DNA from: CAZZIZ01 sp964654535
GTDB taxonomy: Bacteria > Bacteroidota > Bacteroidia > Chitinophagales > UBA2359
Assembly: GCA_964654535.1 (NCBI GenBank)
Contig: CAZZIZ010000003.1
Location: 1 to 55,909, forward strand
Length of the DNA stretch: 55,909 nucleotides
Reading direction: 5' to 3'
Part shown: positions 8,316 through 17,400 of the stretch, piece by piece
How the letters are laid out: every line of letters begins with the position of its first letter
How positions within the stretch are numbered: position 1 is the first letter of the stretch
The notes under the pieces: model-generated
What the model saw: only the letters and a program-made list of their open reading frames with translations
Database searches by the model: none
Told to the model about the DNA's origin: nothing
Made by a program: the position numbers and the translations under genes

Positions 8316-9034
8316 GCGTTCTTTTTACTTCCTTTTCGTCGCATTTTCCATACGCCTACAAAGGCTTCATTGAAGATGGCGGTACTCATTTTACTCACTC
8401 CTACGATTCTGTCCTTGAATGTTATAGGGACTTCCTTTATATCATAACCTAAGAGGTGAACGGCATATTTCATTTCTATTTGAAACGCGTAACCGACGAA
8501 TTCGATTTGCTCAAAGTCCATCTCCTCCAAAACGCTACTTCGATAACAAACGAATCCAGCAGTAGTATCTCGAATAGATAACCAAAGAACCATACGCACA
8601 TAAACGGAGGCGAAGTAGCTCATCAAAATTCGGCCGACCGGCCAGTTCTCCACCTTACCTCCACTAGTATACCTTGAACCTACAGACATACCCACTCCTT
8701 CTTTAGAACAAGCGCTAAGCAAAGCGGGCAACATATCGGGCGAATGAGAAAAATCGGCGTCCATCTCAAAAAGGAAATCATAGCCCTTTTCTAGGCCCCA
8801 TTTAAATCCTTCGATGTAGGCAGTGCCTAAACCGAGCTTACCACTTCTTTCTAATAAAAAAACTTCTGGATTGTTGGTAGCAAAAACCTTTACCAATTTT
8901 GCCGTGCCGTCCGGCGAGGCATCATCAACCACGAGGATGTGATATCCTTCATTCAAATCTATAATAGCCTGAAGAATATTCTCAATATTCTCCTTCTCAT
9001 TATAAGTTGGTATGATAACTAAACACTTCGGCAA
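8294..9034 (-). CDS. Dolichol-phosphate-mannose-synthase-like glycosyltransferase (GT2)
   Basis: A 246-aa family 2 glycosyltransferase. LVIIPTYNEKENI and ILVVDDASPDGT are the nucleotide-sugar-binding motifs; FEMDADFSHSP is the metal-binding D-x-D segment; the last part matches the polyprenol-monophosphomannose synthase (DPM1) group without C-terminal membrane helices. It probably transfers a sugar to a polyprenyl phosphate at the inner face of the membrane, as a donor for glycan or glycoprotein assembly. It is the last gene of a likely three-gene operon with mpl and the exonuclease, starting 10 bp after the latter. The exact sugar is unknown. Confidence 0.88.
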   Translation of the reverse strand: MPKCLVIIPTYNEKENIENILQAIIDLNEGYHILVVDDASPDGTAKLVKVFATNNPEVFLLERSGKLGLGTAYIEGFKWGLEKGYDFLFEMDADFSHSPDMLPALLSACSKEGVGMSVGSRYTSGGKVENWPVGRILMSYFASVYVRMVLWLSIRDTTAGFVCYRSSVLEEMDFEQIEFVGYAFQIEMKYAVHLLGYDIKEVPITFKDRIVGVSKMSTAIFNEAFVGVWKMRRKGSKKNAYRNSVN

Positions 9035-9044
9035 AGAAATTGTT

Positions 9045-9806
9045 TTAACCCTCTAGTTCATTCTTAATAGCGGTCAGTTTAGCTTTGGTATCTTGTAGAA
9101 AGTCGCTGCGCATTATCCAAGAATAATATCCTGGATCTTTTTTCAAGACTTCTTTTACTGGCTGCCCTTTAAATTTTCCGAAATTGAAATACGCCACGCC
9201 ATTCTTTCTGACCATTCTTCTTCCCATATCAACAAATCTCGAATCCATCGAGATCTTGTGTAAAGATGAAACGTCATTTTCGAGCTCATCGTATTTATCT
9301 AATTGAGCTAACAACACTTCATACGTAGCCAATACGTCCGCAGAAGCAGAATGCGCATCAACCAGCGTTTTGTTACAGAAGAACTTATAAGCAGAAACCA
9401 AATCTCGGGGCTCCATTTTGGTGAATATTCTGAACACATCCACGGTCTCTACATCGTCAATGGTAAAGTCAATATCTACCCGATGAAACTCCTCCATTAA
9501 CATTGGGATATCGAAGTTGTTTGAGTTATAGCCTCCAATGTCGGCGCCATCAAAAATTTCAAAAACCTTAGGGCCTAACTCTCTGAAGGTCTTTGCATCA
9601 GCTACGTCCTTATCATAAATGCCGTTTACTTCTGAAGCTTCTGCCGAGATAGGCATTTCTGGATTCACTCGGGTGGTCCAGGTTTCTTCGCTTCCATCCG
9701 GCTGAATTTTCAATGTACTGATTTCAACAATTCTGTCCTTGGCTACGTTCGCGCCAGTCGCTTCCAAATCGAAGAATACTATAGGTTTTTTGAGCTTTAA
9801 TTTCAT
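9045..9806 (-). CDS. DEDDh 3'-5' exonuclease (DnaQ/ExoX-like)
   Basis: A 253-aa protein. FFDLEATGANVAKDRIVEIS holds the first Asp/Glu pair, GYNSNNFDIPML the second Asp, and DAHSASADVLAT the His and last Asp of the DEDDh exonuclease fold, related to DNA polymerase III epsilon. The C-terminal segment FGKFKGQPVKEVLKKDP resembles the small C-terminal domain seen in exodeoxyribonuclease X-like proteins. It probably trims DNA or RNA 3' ends; whether it proofreads is not known. It lies 2 bp after mpl and 10 bp before the glycosyltransferase gene, an arrangement without an obvious functional link. Confidence 0.88.
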   Translation of the reverse strand: MKLKLKKPIVFFDLEATGANVAKDRIVEISTLKIQPDGSEETWTTRVNPEMPISAEASEVNGIYDKDVADAKTFRELGPKVFEIFDGADIGGYNSNNFDIPMLMEEFHRVDIDFTIDDVETVDVFRIFTKMEPRDLVSAYKFFCNKTLVDAHSASADVLATYEVLLAQLDKYDELENDVSSLHKISMDSRFVDMGRRMVRKNGVAYFNFGKFKGQPVKEVLKKDPGYYSWIMRSDFLQDTKAKLTAIKNELEG

Positions 9807-9808
9807 TT

Positions 9809-11176
9809 CTAGGTCTTATTGAAAATAAAGGTAGCGATATCCTCTCGTTTGATACCACCCAACTTGCCCGATGTCATAATCAATAAGTTACTATTTATCC
9901 AGCGCTCTGTTTCCAGGCGATGACGCAACTCATCAACATCTGTATATACATCCAAAGAGCGATGCCCGAAAGCACCTACCACGTCTAGAGCTGATATAGG
10001 CGGCAATTTCTTAATCTCTAATGTATGAGGTGAATAAAAAACGATCGCAGTATCCGCCTCAGATAAAGTCGCTTCAAATTGTGACAAGAAGTCCTTATTC
10101 AGACTGCTGTACGTATGCAACTCCACTAGTGCTACTAACCTTCTATCGGGATACATTTCTTTCAAAGCTCTCGTCGTCGCTTTTACCTTGGAAGGCGCAT
10201 GCGCAAAGTCCATATAGAAGCTACGCTCTTCATCGGCTTCAACCAACTCCATACGCCTTGCGGCACCTTGAAAACTTTGTATAGACTTATAAAATTGTTT
10301 GGCACTAATTCCTAATGACAAACATACTTGAAGCGCCCCATTGAGGTTTTGCAAATTGTGTTTACCAATAATATTTAAGGGATAAAAATCCTCTTCATAT
10401 TCCAATATGAATTGACCATCTTTCACTTCGTATTTTGGTGTATCATAAGGAATAAACGAAATATCCGTTTCACCCTTAGCATCTACTAATTTTTGCAAAT
10501 GTTCATCTCCTGCAAAGTAAGTAAGGACCCCACCCGATTCTATGCTATCGATAAAAATTTTAAACTGCTCTAAGTAATTTTCGAAAGTGGGAAAAACATT
10601 CATGTGATCCCAAGCAATTCCACTTAGTAAAGCAACCTGAGGTTTGTAGAAATGAAACTTTGGCCTCATCTCAATTGCCGATGATAAGTACTCATCGCCC
10701 TCCAAAACTATGAGATCGGCTTTCTTGGTTATAGAGACCATTTGATCGAAGCCTTTGAGGCGTGCACCAACTAAATAGTCGAACTGTCCGATTTTGTCCT
10801 TCAAGACGTGCATAACCATTGATGTAATGGTGGTTTTGCCATGACTACCCCCAATGACCACGCGCTTCTTATGTTTAGAGTGCTCAAAAACGAACTCGGC
10901 GAAGGACTGCACTGGAATACCTAAGTCCTTGGCTTTCAGCAACTCAGGATTATTTTTCTTCGCATGCATTCCCAGAATTACCAAATCCAAAGACTTATGG
11001 ATATTAACCGGAAACCATCCAAAGTTAGCGGGTAATAGCCCATTTTTGTAAAGGACAGATTTAGAGGGGTCAAAAATTTCGTCGTCAGATCCTGTGACGG
11101 TATGTCCTTGATTATGAAGGTCTAAAGCAAGTTGATGCATGATCGCACCACCTATGGCTATAAAATGAATCTTCAA
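9809..11176 (-). CDS. mpl: UDP-N-acetylmuramate:tripeptide ligase (Mpl, murein recycling)
   Basis: A 455-aa Mur-ligase family member. MKIHFIAIGGAIMHQLALDL is typical of Mpl, as opposed to MurC, and IGGSHGKTTITSMV is the ATP-binding P-loop. DFAHAPSKVKAT is the conserved C-terminal domain segment. In known relatives it attaches L-Ala-D-Glu-mesoDAP, recovered from old murein, to UDP-N-acetylmuramate in the cytoplasm. The length is normal. It is the first gene of the likely operon with the exonuclease and glycosyltransferase. Confidence 0.92.
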   Translation of the reverse strand: MKIHFIAIGGAIMHQLALDLHNQGHTVTGSDDEIFDPSKSVLYKNGLLPANFGWFPVNIHKSLDLVILGMHAKKNNPELLKAKDLGIPVQSFAEFVFEHSKHKKRVVIGGSHGKTTITSMVMHVLKDKIGQFDYLVGARLKGFDQMVSITKKADLIVLEGDEYLSSAIEMRPKFHFYKPQVALLSGIAWDHMNVFPTFENYLEQFKIFIDSIESGGVLTYFAGDEHLQKLVDAKGETDISFIPYDTPKYEVKDGQFILEYEEDFYPLNIIGKHNLQNLNGALQVCLSLGISAKQFYKSIQSFQGAARRMELVEADEERSFYMDFAHAPSKVKATTRALKEMYPDRRLVALVELHTYSSLNKDFLSQFEATLSEADTAIVFYSPHTLEIKKLPPISALDVVGAFGHRSLDVYTDVDELRHRLETERWINSNLLIMTSGKLGGIKREDIATFIFNKT

Positions 11177-11233
11177 TTAGGGAACAATTTTTGATTAATC
11201 AACATTGAGTCGAATGTAAGGCAATTCAATGCT

Positions 11234-11241
11234 TAAATTTG
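11234..11241 (+). promoter_or_regulatory. Possible Bacteroidota -7 box upstream of the small lipoprotein
   Basis: TAAATTTG fits the Bacteroidota -7 consensus TAnnTTTG and lies 31 bp before the ATG at 11273. I found no TTTG -33 box at the usual spacing (the nearest TTTG ends 40 bases upstream), so this is a weak call. Confidence 0.35.
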
Positions 11242-11272
11242 CGTTACTATTACTGATTATCAACAAATTAAA

Positions 11273-11410
11273 ATGAAAAGTAACAATTTCAAAGTCTTCG
11301 TGATTGCACTGTGTTTAGTAGGCTTCTCTTTGAGCTCTTGCCACAAGAACGGTTGCCCAGGACAAATCACTCAAGACGTCGAACAAACGGCGGTAGATAA
11401 AAACTGCTAG
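11273..11410 (+). CDS. Small lipoprotein, 45 aa
   Basis: My own translation of an ORF of 46 codons including the stop. The N-terminal part is a lipoprotein signal (basic MKSNNFK, hydrophobic VFVIALCLVGF, lipobox LSSC with Cys23). The mature part is only 23 residues (starting CHKNGCPGQITQ) and holds three Cys residues, the last being the C-terminal residue. The stop is 5 bp before the ytxJ start, so the two are probably one transcript. I do not recognise the family. The link to a bacillithiol-system gene and the closely spaced cysteines suggest a thiol-related envelope role (inference). Confidence 0.65.
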   Translation: MKSNNFKVFVIALCLVGFSLSSCHKNGCPGQITQDVEQTAVDKNC

Positions 11411-11415
11411 GAAAC

Positions 11416-11751
11416 ATGGTCTGGAGTCAATTAACTCATTCAGCGCAACTCGATGAAATTGTCGAATTGTCTAGTGAGAAAACTGTAGTCATTTTTAAGC
11501 ATAGCACCAGATGCTCTATAAGCTCGATGGCGCTCAATCGTTTTGAAAGAAACTGGTCCTTAGATGAAAAAGTAGGGGCCTACTTTCTTGACTTGATTGC
11601 ACATCGCGATATTAGCAACGCAATAGCGAAACGCTTCGATGTACAACACGAATCGCCGCAGCTGTTAGTTATTAAAAATGGCAAATGCGTTTTCAATAGT
11701 TCGCATAATATGATTAACGCGAGTGATGTTGAAAGCCAGCACGGGGCTTAG
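11416..11751 (+). CDS. ytxJ: YtxJ (BrxC-like) monothiol bacilliredoxin
   Basis: A 111-aa thioredoxin-fold protein. FKHSTRCSISSMALNRFE with a single redox Cys, the segment LDLIAHRDISNAIAKRF and VQHESPQLLVI with its cis-Pro are diagnostic of the YtxJ / bacillithiol system protein family. In relatives it reverses bacillithiol mixed disulfides on proteins in the cytoplasm. It follows the 45-aa lipoprotein by 5 bp and overlaps the stop codon of convergent osmC by four bases. It implies that the organism makes bacillithiol or a similar thiol (inference). Confidence 0.9.
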   Translation: MVWSQLTHSAQLDEIVELSSEKTVVIFKHSTRCSISSMALNRFERNWSLDEKVGAYFLDLIAHRDISNAIAKRFDVQHESPQLLVIKNGKCVFNSSHNMINASDVESQHGA

Positions 11752-12149
11752 TATTCGAAAGAAATAGTCTGCTTTAAGTCTGGATGTAAGGACAAGGCCA
11801 CAGGACAATTCCTAGCCGCTCTTTCCAAAGTCGCCCGCTGATCGTCACTGTAACTGGCACTTTTCATTTTAAGCACCACGACGACTTCCTCAATTCGTCT
11901 TGGTTTTGATGTCATTATTTTACTGATTGCGATATCAGCACCCTTAAAATCAATCCCGTGTTTATCAGCACTAATAGCCATAATTGTCAGCATACAGCTA
12001 CCCAAACCGGTAGCTATCAAATCGGTGGGAGAGAAAGCCTCGCCCTTCCCGTGGTTATCAGTGGGAGCATCTGTTATGATGGAAGTTCCCGATTTCAAAT
12101 GGATGGCACTTGTCCGCAAGTTGCCTTCATAGCTAATTTCAGATGTCAT
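11748..12149 (-). CDS. OsmC family peroxide/thiol-stress protein
   Basis: A 133-aa OsmC-fold protein. Both reactive cysteines of the family are present, in GLGSCMLTIMAISADK and in ARNCPVALSLHPD. Family members reduce organic hydroperoxides or act on other electrophiles in the cytoplasm, dependent on small thiols or lipoylated proteins. It ends against ytxJ and starts 32 bp from the divergent outer-membrane-type gene. It is of the short YhfA-like subgroup rather than classic Ohr (judged by length and spacing, not certain). Confidence 0.88.
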   Translation of the reverse strand: MTSEISYEGNLRTSAIHLKSGTSIITDAPTDNHGKGEAFSPTDLIATGLGSCMLTIMAISADKHGIDFKGADIAISKIMTSKPRRIEEVVVVLKMKSASYSDDQRATLERAARNCPVALSLHPDLKQTISFEY

Positions 12150-12181
12150 GGAGATTGTATTTTTTGTAAATTTAGTAGTCT

Positions 12182-12946
12182 ATGCGTCCAACATTGAGAA
12201 GTCTATTCTTCATTTTATTATCAACTCTTGTCCCAATAGTTCTCATTGGCCAAAATACGGATAAGTATACCACTCAAGATTTCGTCTACGAGAAAGAATT
12301 TACCGCTGGAATAAAATTGTTATCCAACGGATATGGCGTTGAGTTGAACTTTAAGAAGACGCCAAATATTCGATACAAGACCGTTAAGCAATTTGAATTT
12401 GTAGAGCTAAAAGACCCATCGGAGTTTCGTCAGACTAGCCTAGCTTCTTTCGGAGCGCGCAGTACACCACGTTCTTACATATTTGGCAAGCAGAATAATT
12501 TCTACGCCCTAAACTTTTCTTACGGCCAAGACCGCATTATAACCCGTAAAGGAAGGAAAAATGGTGTCTCGCTTTATTGGTCCTGGAAAGGTGGTCCTTC
12601 ATTGGGTCTACTTAAACCTTACTATTTGTCCCTAAGAGAAGGCGATGGTTCATTTAGTAACGAGCGGTATAGCGAAGAAAATAGGGCTAGCTTTTTGGAC
12701 TTTAACCAAATTGCAGGCGCGTCAGGCTTTTCATATGGCTTGGGAGAGATTAAAATTAAACCAGGAATACAAGCGAGAGTTTCTACCGGCGCAGATTGGG
12801 CCAGCAAAAGAGATTACATAAAGTCAGCCGAAGTAGGATTTGTTCTCAATGTCTACGCCAGTGACATAGATATCATGCTAGAAAGAGACAACTCCTTTTG
12901 GTTTGCCAACCTCTATGTTGGCGTTTTATTCGGGCGAAAAAGATAA
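12182..12946 (+). CDS. Secreted, probably outer-membrane, protein of unknown function
   Basis: A 254-aa protein with a signal peptide (FFILLSTLVPIVLIGQ). The mature part is rich in alternating aromatic and polar residues (YGVELNFKKTPN, YALNFSYGQDRI, VSLYWSWKGG) and ends in aromatic strands (FWFANLYVGVLFGRKR), which points to an outer-membrane beta barrel. I do not recognise a named family. Its TAA stop overlaps the lipA start as TAATG, so translation of lipA is probably coupled to it. The start lies 32 bp from divergent osmC. Confidence 0.75.
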   Translation: MRPTLRSLFFILLSTLVPIVLIGQNTDKYTTQDFVYEKEFTAGIKLLSNGYGVELNFKKTPNIRYKTVKQFEFVELKDPSEFRQTSLASFGARSTPRSYIFGKQNNFYALNFSYGQDRIITRKGRKNGVSLYWSWKGGPSLGLLKPYYLSLREGDGSFSNERYSEENRASFLDFNQIAGASGFSYGLGEIKIKPGIQARVSTGADWASKRDYIKSAEVGFVLNVYASDIDIMLERDNSFWFANLYVGVLFGRKR

Positions 12947-13806
12947 TGGCAAACGTTGAAGTAAAAAAACGCGAACCGAAACCAAAATGGTTACGAGTAA
13001 AGCTGCCCATGGGCGAGAACTATCGCAAAGTCCGCGAGCTCGTCGATAAAAATAATTTGCATACGATTTGTCAAAGTGGCAACTGTCCAAACATGGGCGA
13101 GTGCTGGGGAGCAGGTACCGCCACTTTTATGATACTCGGAAATATTTGCACCCGCTCATGTTCATTTTGCGCTGTCCAAACGGGGCGTCCTACAGAACTC
13201 GATTTAGATGAACCAAACCGCGTTGCAGAAGCCGTAAAACTGATGGGCGTAAAACATTGCGTTATTACATCGGTAAACCGCGATGAACTCAAAGATGGCG
13301 GTGCAAGCGTCTGGGCAGCTACCATAAGAGCCATTAGAAGAGAAAGCCCGAACACAACGCTAGAAACTTTAATACCAGATTTCCGCGCCAAGTGGGACGC
13401 TTTAGAAATAGTCGCCAAAGAAAAACCAGAAGTAGTGTCGCACAATATGGAAACAGTGCCGCGCCTTTATAGACTCGTTCGACCTCAAGCGAAGTACCAA
13501 AGAAGCTTAGAGCAAATACAACGAACAAAAGATATGGGTTGCAGAACCAAGTCGGGCATTATGGTCGGCATTGGTGAAACCCAAGAAGAAGTTTTTCAGG
13601 TAATGGACGATTTGCTTGCCCACGGTTGCGATGTTATTACCATTGGTCAATATCTCCAACCGACGAAACATCATCTTGCAATTGCAGAATACGTCACTCC
13701 AGAAACGTTCGATCTGTATCAAAAAGTTGGTATGGAAAAAGGATTCAACTTTGTGGAAAGTGGTCCGCTAGTTCGTTCCAGTTACCACGCTGAACGACAC
13801 ATCTAG
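12946..13806 (+). CDS. lipA: Lipoyl synthase
   Basis: A 286-aa radical SAM enzyme that inserts two sulfurs into octanoyl groups on E2/H proteins, in the cytoplasm. CPNMGECW belongs to the auxiliary cluster and CTRSCSFC is the radical SAM CxxxCxxC motif; VRSSYHAE at the C-terminus holds the conserved Arg-Ser-Ser-Tyr. The start at 12946 gives the normal length; an in-frame ATG at 12898 would read into the upstream gene. It overlaps the preceding stop (TAATG). Its product would act on E2 proteins such as the one at 23871-25211. Element A1 begins 34 bp downstream. Confidence 0.97.
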   Translation: MANVEVKKREPKPKWLRVKLPMGENYRKVRELVDKNNLHTICQSGNCPNMGECWGAGTATFMILGNICTRSCSFCAVQTGRPTELDLDEPNRVAEAVKLMGVKHCVITSVNRDELKDGGASVWAATIRAIRRESPNTTLETLIPDFRAKWDALEIVAKEKPEVVSHNMETVPRLYRLVRPQAKYQRSLEQIQRTKDMGCRTKSGIMVGIGETQEEVFQVMDDLLAHGCDVITIGQYLQPTKHHLAIAEYVTPETFDLYQKVGMEKGFNFVESGPLVRSSYHAERHI

Positions 13807-13839
13807 TATTTCATTAGTCATTCATTTTTAAATTGGTTT

Positions 13840-13990
13840 GGGCAGCAACAGGCTATCCGCTTGTACTCGGCGCGTCTATCTTTGGTTCAGCATAGTCGCG
13901 GGTGCGTATTCCCTAGACGGTCATCCACCCCCGCTCCTTGCTTCACACAAAGCTAGCCACACCTCATACCGCTACTATCCTGGCTGCGGG
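13840..13990 (+). repeat. Dispersed element A, copy 1 (151 bp)
   Basis: It starts with GGGCAGCAACAGGCTATCCG and ends with TATCCTGGCTGCGGG. It matches 23104-23254 over the full 151 bp with equal length and a few dozen differences, mostly in one short central stretch and one near CTTGCTTCAC. An AGCCA/TGGCT pair near its end can fold. It lies 34 bp past the lipA stop. Its reverse complement carries blocks (GGATAGTAGCGGTAT, AGCGGATAGCC) that resemble intergenic repeats I recall from Flavobacteria. Confidence 0.85.
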
Positions 13991-14145
13991 TTTCTATGCG
14001 CACCACCACTTTTTGTTTTCGCGAAAGTTTGAGCCCGCTTAGTTCACTTAACTACGTAGCAGTGGAAAAAATTGGTAAAACTTGTTCATCAAGCGACCAG
14101 ACAAGTACCTGTTGGGCAGCGCCCAACAAGATGGAGGAGATCAAC

Positions 14146-14270
14146 GCGTAAGGGATAGAGGCCTTTGTTTAAGCTCCTGTTGCTGATGAACCTTTGCCCT
14201 TAGCTCCTTGGAGCTAGAGGGGCAATGCGTGAAAGCAGCAGAACAGAGCGAGGGCCGAAAGCCCGACCCC
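14146..14270 (+). repeat. Dispersed element B, copy 1
   Basis: It shares with 23626-23748 the start GCGT(A/G)AGGGATAGAGGCC, the centre TTAGCTCC...GAGCTAGA and the end GCAGAACAGAGCGA and GGCCGAAAGCCCGACCC. The centre folds as a hairpin: TTGCCC..AGCTCC / GGAGCT..GGGCAA (14194-14225), with outer arms TTGCTG/CAGCAG. Confidence 0.85.
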
Positions 14271-14481
14271 CGCAGCCATTCTGTTGCGACACAGAAAGGT
14301 AAAATTGCGCAGCGCATTACTGTCACAATGTGTAAAGCGGGGGTACGCCCATAACAAAAGACTGATTATCAGTAAATTCTAGACAAATCTAAATTTCCAA
14401 TTGCATATTTTATTACACTTCTGAGACTGTAGATTATCTCAAATGATATTATCTTAGTTAAATCGAAAATTTAGACTTGAT

Positions 14482-17400
14482 ATGAAAAAATTATTCCTTC
14501 TGGGGTTGGTCTGTTTATTGGCTTTTGCGGCGGTAAATGTTTATGATATTGCTCCGTCCCAAAAGAGCAAAATCGCTCAAGACGAAAGCACGGTTGTAGA
14601 AACCAAAAACAATAGATTAGGCAAGATCCGCTCAGCAGAAGCGGCAGGCGAGTGGATTCACATGAATCGTGGAAACGTGGATGCTTCTACTTATGCAAAA
14701 GTTAGAGCTGATATTGCACAGCGTCGTTTGCTTAAGCAAGATGACCCTCTAGTTTGGGAAGAAATGGGTCCGAACAATGTTGGAGGTCGTACCAGAGGTA
14801 TGGTCTTCGATCAGGACAATCCGGAAAAAATAGTACTCGGCGGTGTCGCCGGCGGTATTTGGATAAGTGATAACTCTGGACAGAATTGGAGATCGGTAGA
14901 AGACTCTTTCGATAAAGGGTGTGTTGCTGTTGTTTGTATGACCCAAGCTTCTAACGGCGATTACTACGCCGGTACTGGTGAAGGGTTTTATGGTTTATCT
15001 GGTGATGGTGTTAGAGGAATTTATGGTTCAGGTATTTTCAAATCGACTGATGGTGGTGAGACCTGGAATGTAAACGCCGGAACTGCCCCGCCTGTTGAAC
15101 CAACAAACACTGGTAGTGGATTTGCTACCGTAGATAAGATAGCTGCTCACTCTACTAACCCTGCTGTTGTTTATGCAGCTGCGCAAGGTGGTATGTATAT
15201 GACCAGCAGTGCTGGCGCAAATTGGAGTCGCATACAAGATACCGACGGTAACGATATTACAACTCCACGAGGTTGGGATATAGCAGCGGCTAGCGATGGC
15301 ACGGTTCACTTTTTTACCGGGACTAGATACTATCGTTCTGTTGCTGGCAGTACTAGTCAATTCGAATTGGTAACAGGAAATAATGTTCCTGGTGCAGGAG
15401 GAAGAAAAGTGATAGCGGCTCAAGAAGCAGATCCAAACATATTATATGTTGCTACAGAAGGTGGAATTTGTATAAGCACGGTAAAACGATCAGATGATGG
15501 AGGTACGACTTGGGAAACGATTGCAATTGGCTCAGAAGTATTTAACCCAGGGAGCAATGGTTTACAATGTCAAGCTGGCTACGATTTAGCAGTTGCTGCT
15601 CACCCTACTAATCCAAACATAGTTTATGTTGCTGGGGTTTCCCTTTTCAGAGGAACTCGTGTTGGCGATGGCTGGGATTGGCAACAAATTGATTCTTTGT
15701 TTGAGGACCCTTCAAATATTAGCTACGTACACGCGGACAAACACGACATAGTATTCAAGCCAGGTGAAGCGGATGAAATGTATGTAATCTCTGATGGTGG
15801 TGTGGCTAGAACTAAAAATGCTAGCGACGAGGTTCCGATTTTTGAACTGCGTAATAGAGGATACAACGTTACTCAGTTCTATACCGTTGGTGCTGATAAT
15901 GACGGATTGGTTTTAGGAGGAACACAAGATAACGGTAGTCAATTTTTGAACTGTTCAACAAACTCTAGCAATACATCTGTAGAAGTCTGGGGTGGAGACG
16001 GTGGTTTCAGTGAAATCTCTAACATCAACCCAAATGCCTTGTTCGTAGGTAACCCTGGTGGTGACTTGTTTAGATCAGGAAATGGTGGTGAAGGATTTGG
16101 TGGAACGCTTCTAGATTGTAACATAGATTGTGAACCGGCAGGAAATATGGGAGAATGCGGAGGTGATGGCACACTAGACGGTGTAGGAGCTTTTGTAACT
16201 CCTTTTTTCCTTTGGGAAGATTCCGAACTTTATCATAAAGTGAGGGAGGTGAGACTTAATCCGAGTGACAATGTTTCAGATCCAATTACCAGCAGTTCTG
16301 CACCTGGTCAGACATTCTTTGTAACTCGTACAGAGGCATTGATTGCAGAAAATGAAGATGAGCTTTATACTGATTTAGCGGCAACTTTGGATGAGTCTCA
16401 GATATTTATCCTTTATAACGAAGACACAAACCAAGCTGTTGACTATGGCCCTGAAGACTTTAGATACAACAGATCTCGTTTATTCATAGGTGATCAAGCT
16501 GGTGGTTTATGGATGACTCAAGACGCTCTTAATTTTCAGACTACTCCTTTTTGGGTTAGAATAGGCGATGCCTTGGGACCAATCCGTTCGATTACTGCAT
16601 CTCTCGATGGAAATACTGTTTGGGCAGGAACCTCAAATGGAACAATACTTCGCGTAAACAATCTCGACAACATTGATGTGAACGATATTAAACTTAATGA
16701 CACTGATTTATGTAATGTGGCTGGTATTGCTGCTTTCGAGGACTTTGCAGAGACAATGGCCGGTAGCGCTACCCAAGTAAGTGGAAGACCTATTACTGGT
16801 ATATCAACTCATCCTTTTGATCCGAACCGTGTTTATTATACTGTTGGTGGATATAATAGTACATCTCACGTTTTTGAAATTAGCAACGCTTCTGATTCTG
16901 ATATAGGAGATGTTGAGGTTGATAATATCTCTGGAAACCTTCCTGCAATTCCTGCTTTTGACATCGTTTCTTCTAATCCTAGCGGAGATTTGGTTGTAGC
17001 AACAGATTTTGGAATCTGGTTAGGCGATATTAGTGCACCGGTAAATTCTATGTGGACTGAAGCAAACGGAGGTGATATACAAGGTATTCCAGTTTTCCGT
17101 GTTCGTGAGGAGCCTATGGCTAGAGTTAACCCAGGAACCAATAGTTTCTGTCGAGTAATCTATGCAGGTACACACGGTCGTGGTGCCTTCAGAACGACTT
17201 CATTAACCAATGGAGGTTGTACTCAAGATGTAATTGGTCGTTGCCAGATTGTATTTAGTGGTATCGAAGAAATTGCTGAGACAGAAGTTTCAGTTTTCCC
17301 TAATCCTGCTACTGATTTCGCAAACGTGAATTTTAGTATCAATGAAGACACGGAATTAGAAGTTTCTGTTTTCTCAGTTACAGGCCAATTGGTAAACCGA

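Larger units (their letters stand above)
13807..14481. other. 675-bp gene-free region holding elements A1 and B1
   Basis: There is no convincing ORF between lipA and the T9SS-sorted gene. The region contains element A (13840-13990) and element B (14146-14270), both repeated at 23104-23254 and 23626-23748. The last 200 bases are AT-rich and probably hold the promoter of the gene at 14482; I could not fix -33/-7 boxes. Confidence 0.8.

Noticed and set aside
13838..14032. Short ORFs in the gene-free regions at 13807-14481 and 23066-23870
   Set aside because: They fall in elements A and B. The two copies of A do not keep a common frame with conserved protein sequence, and no family is recognisable.
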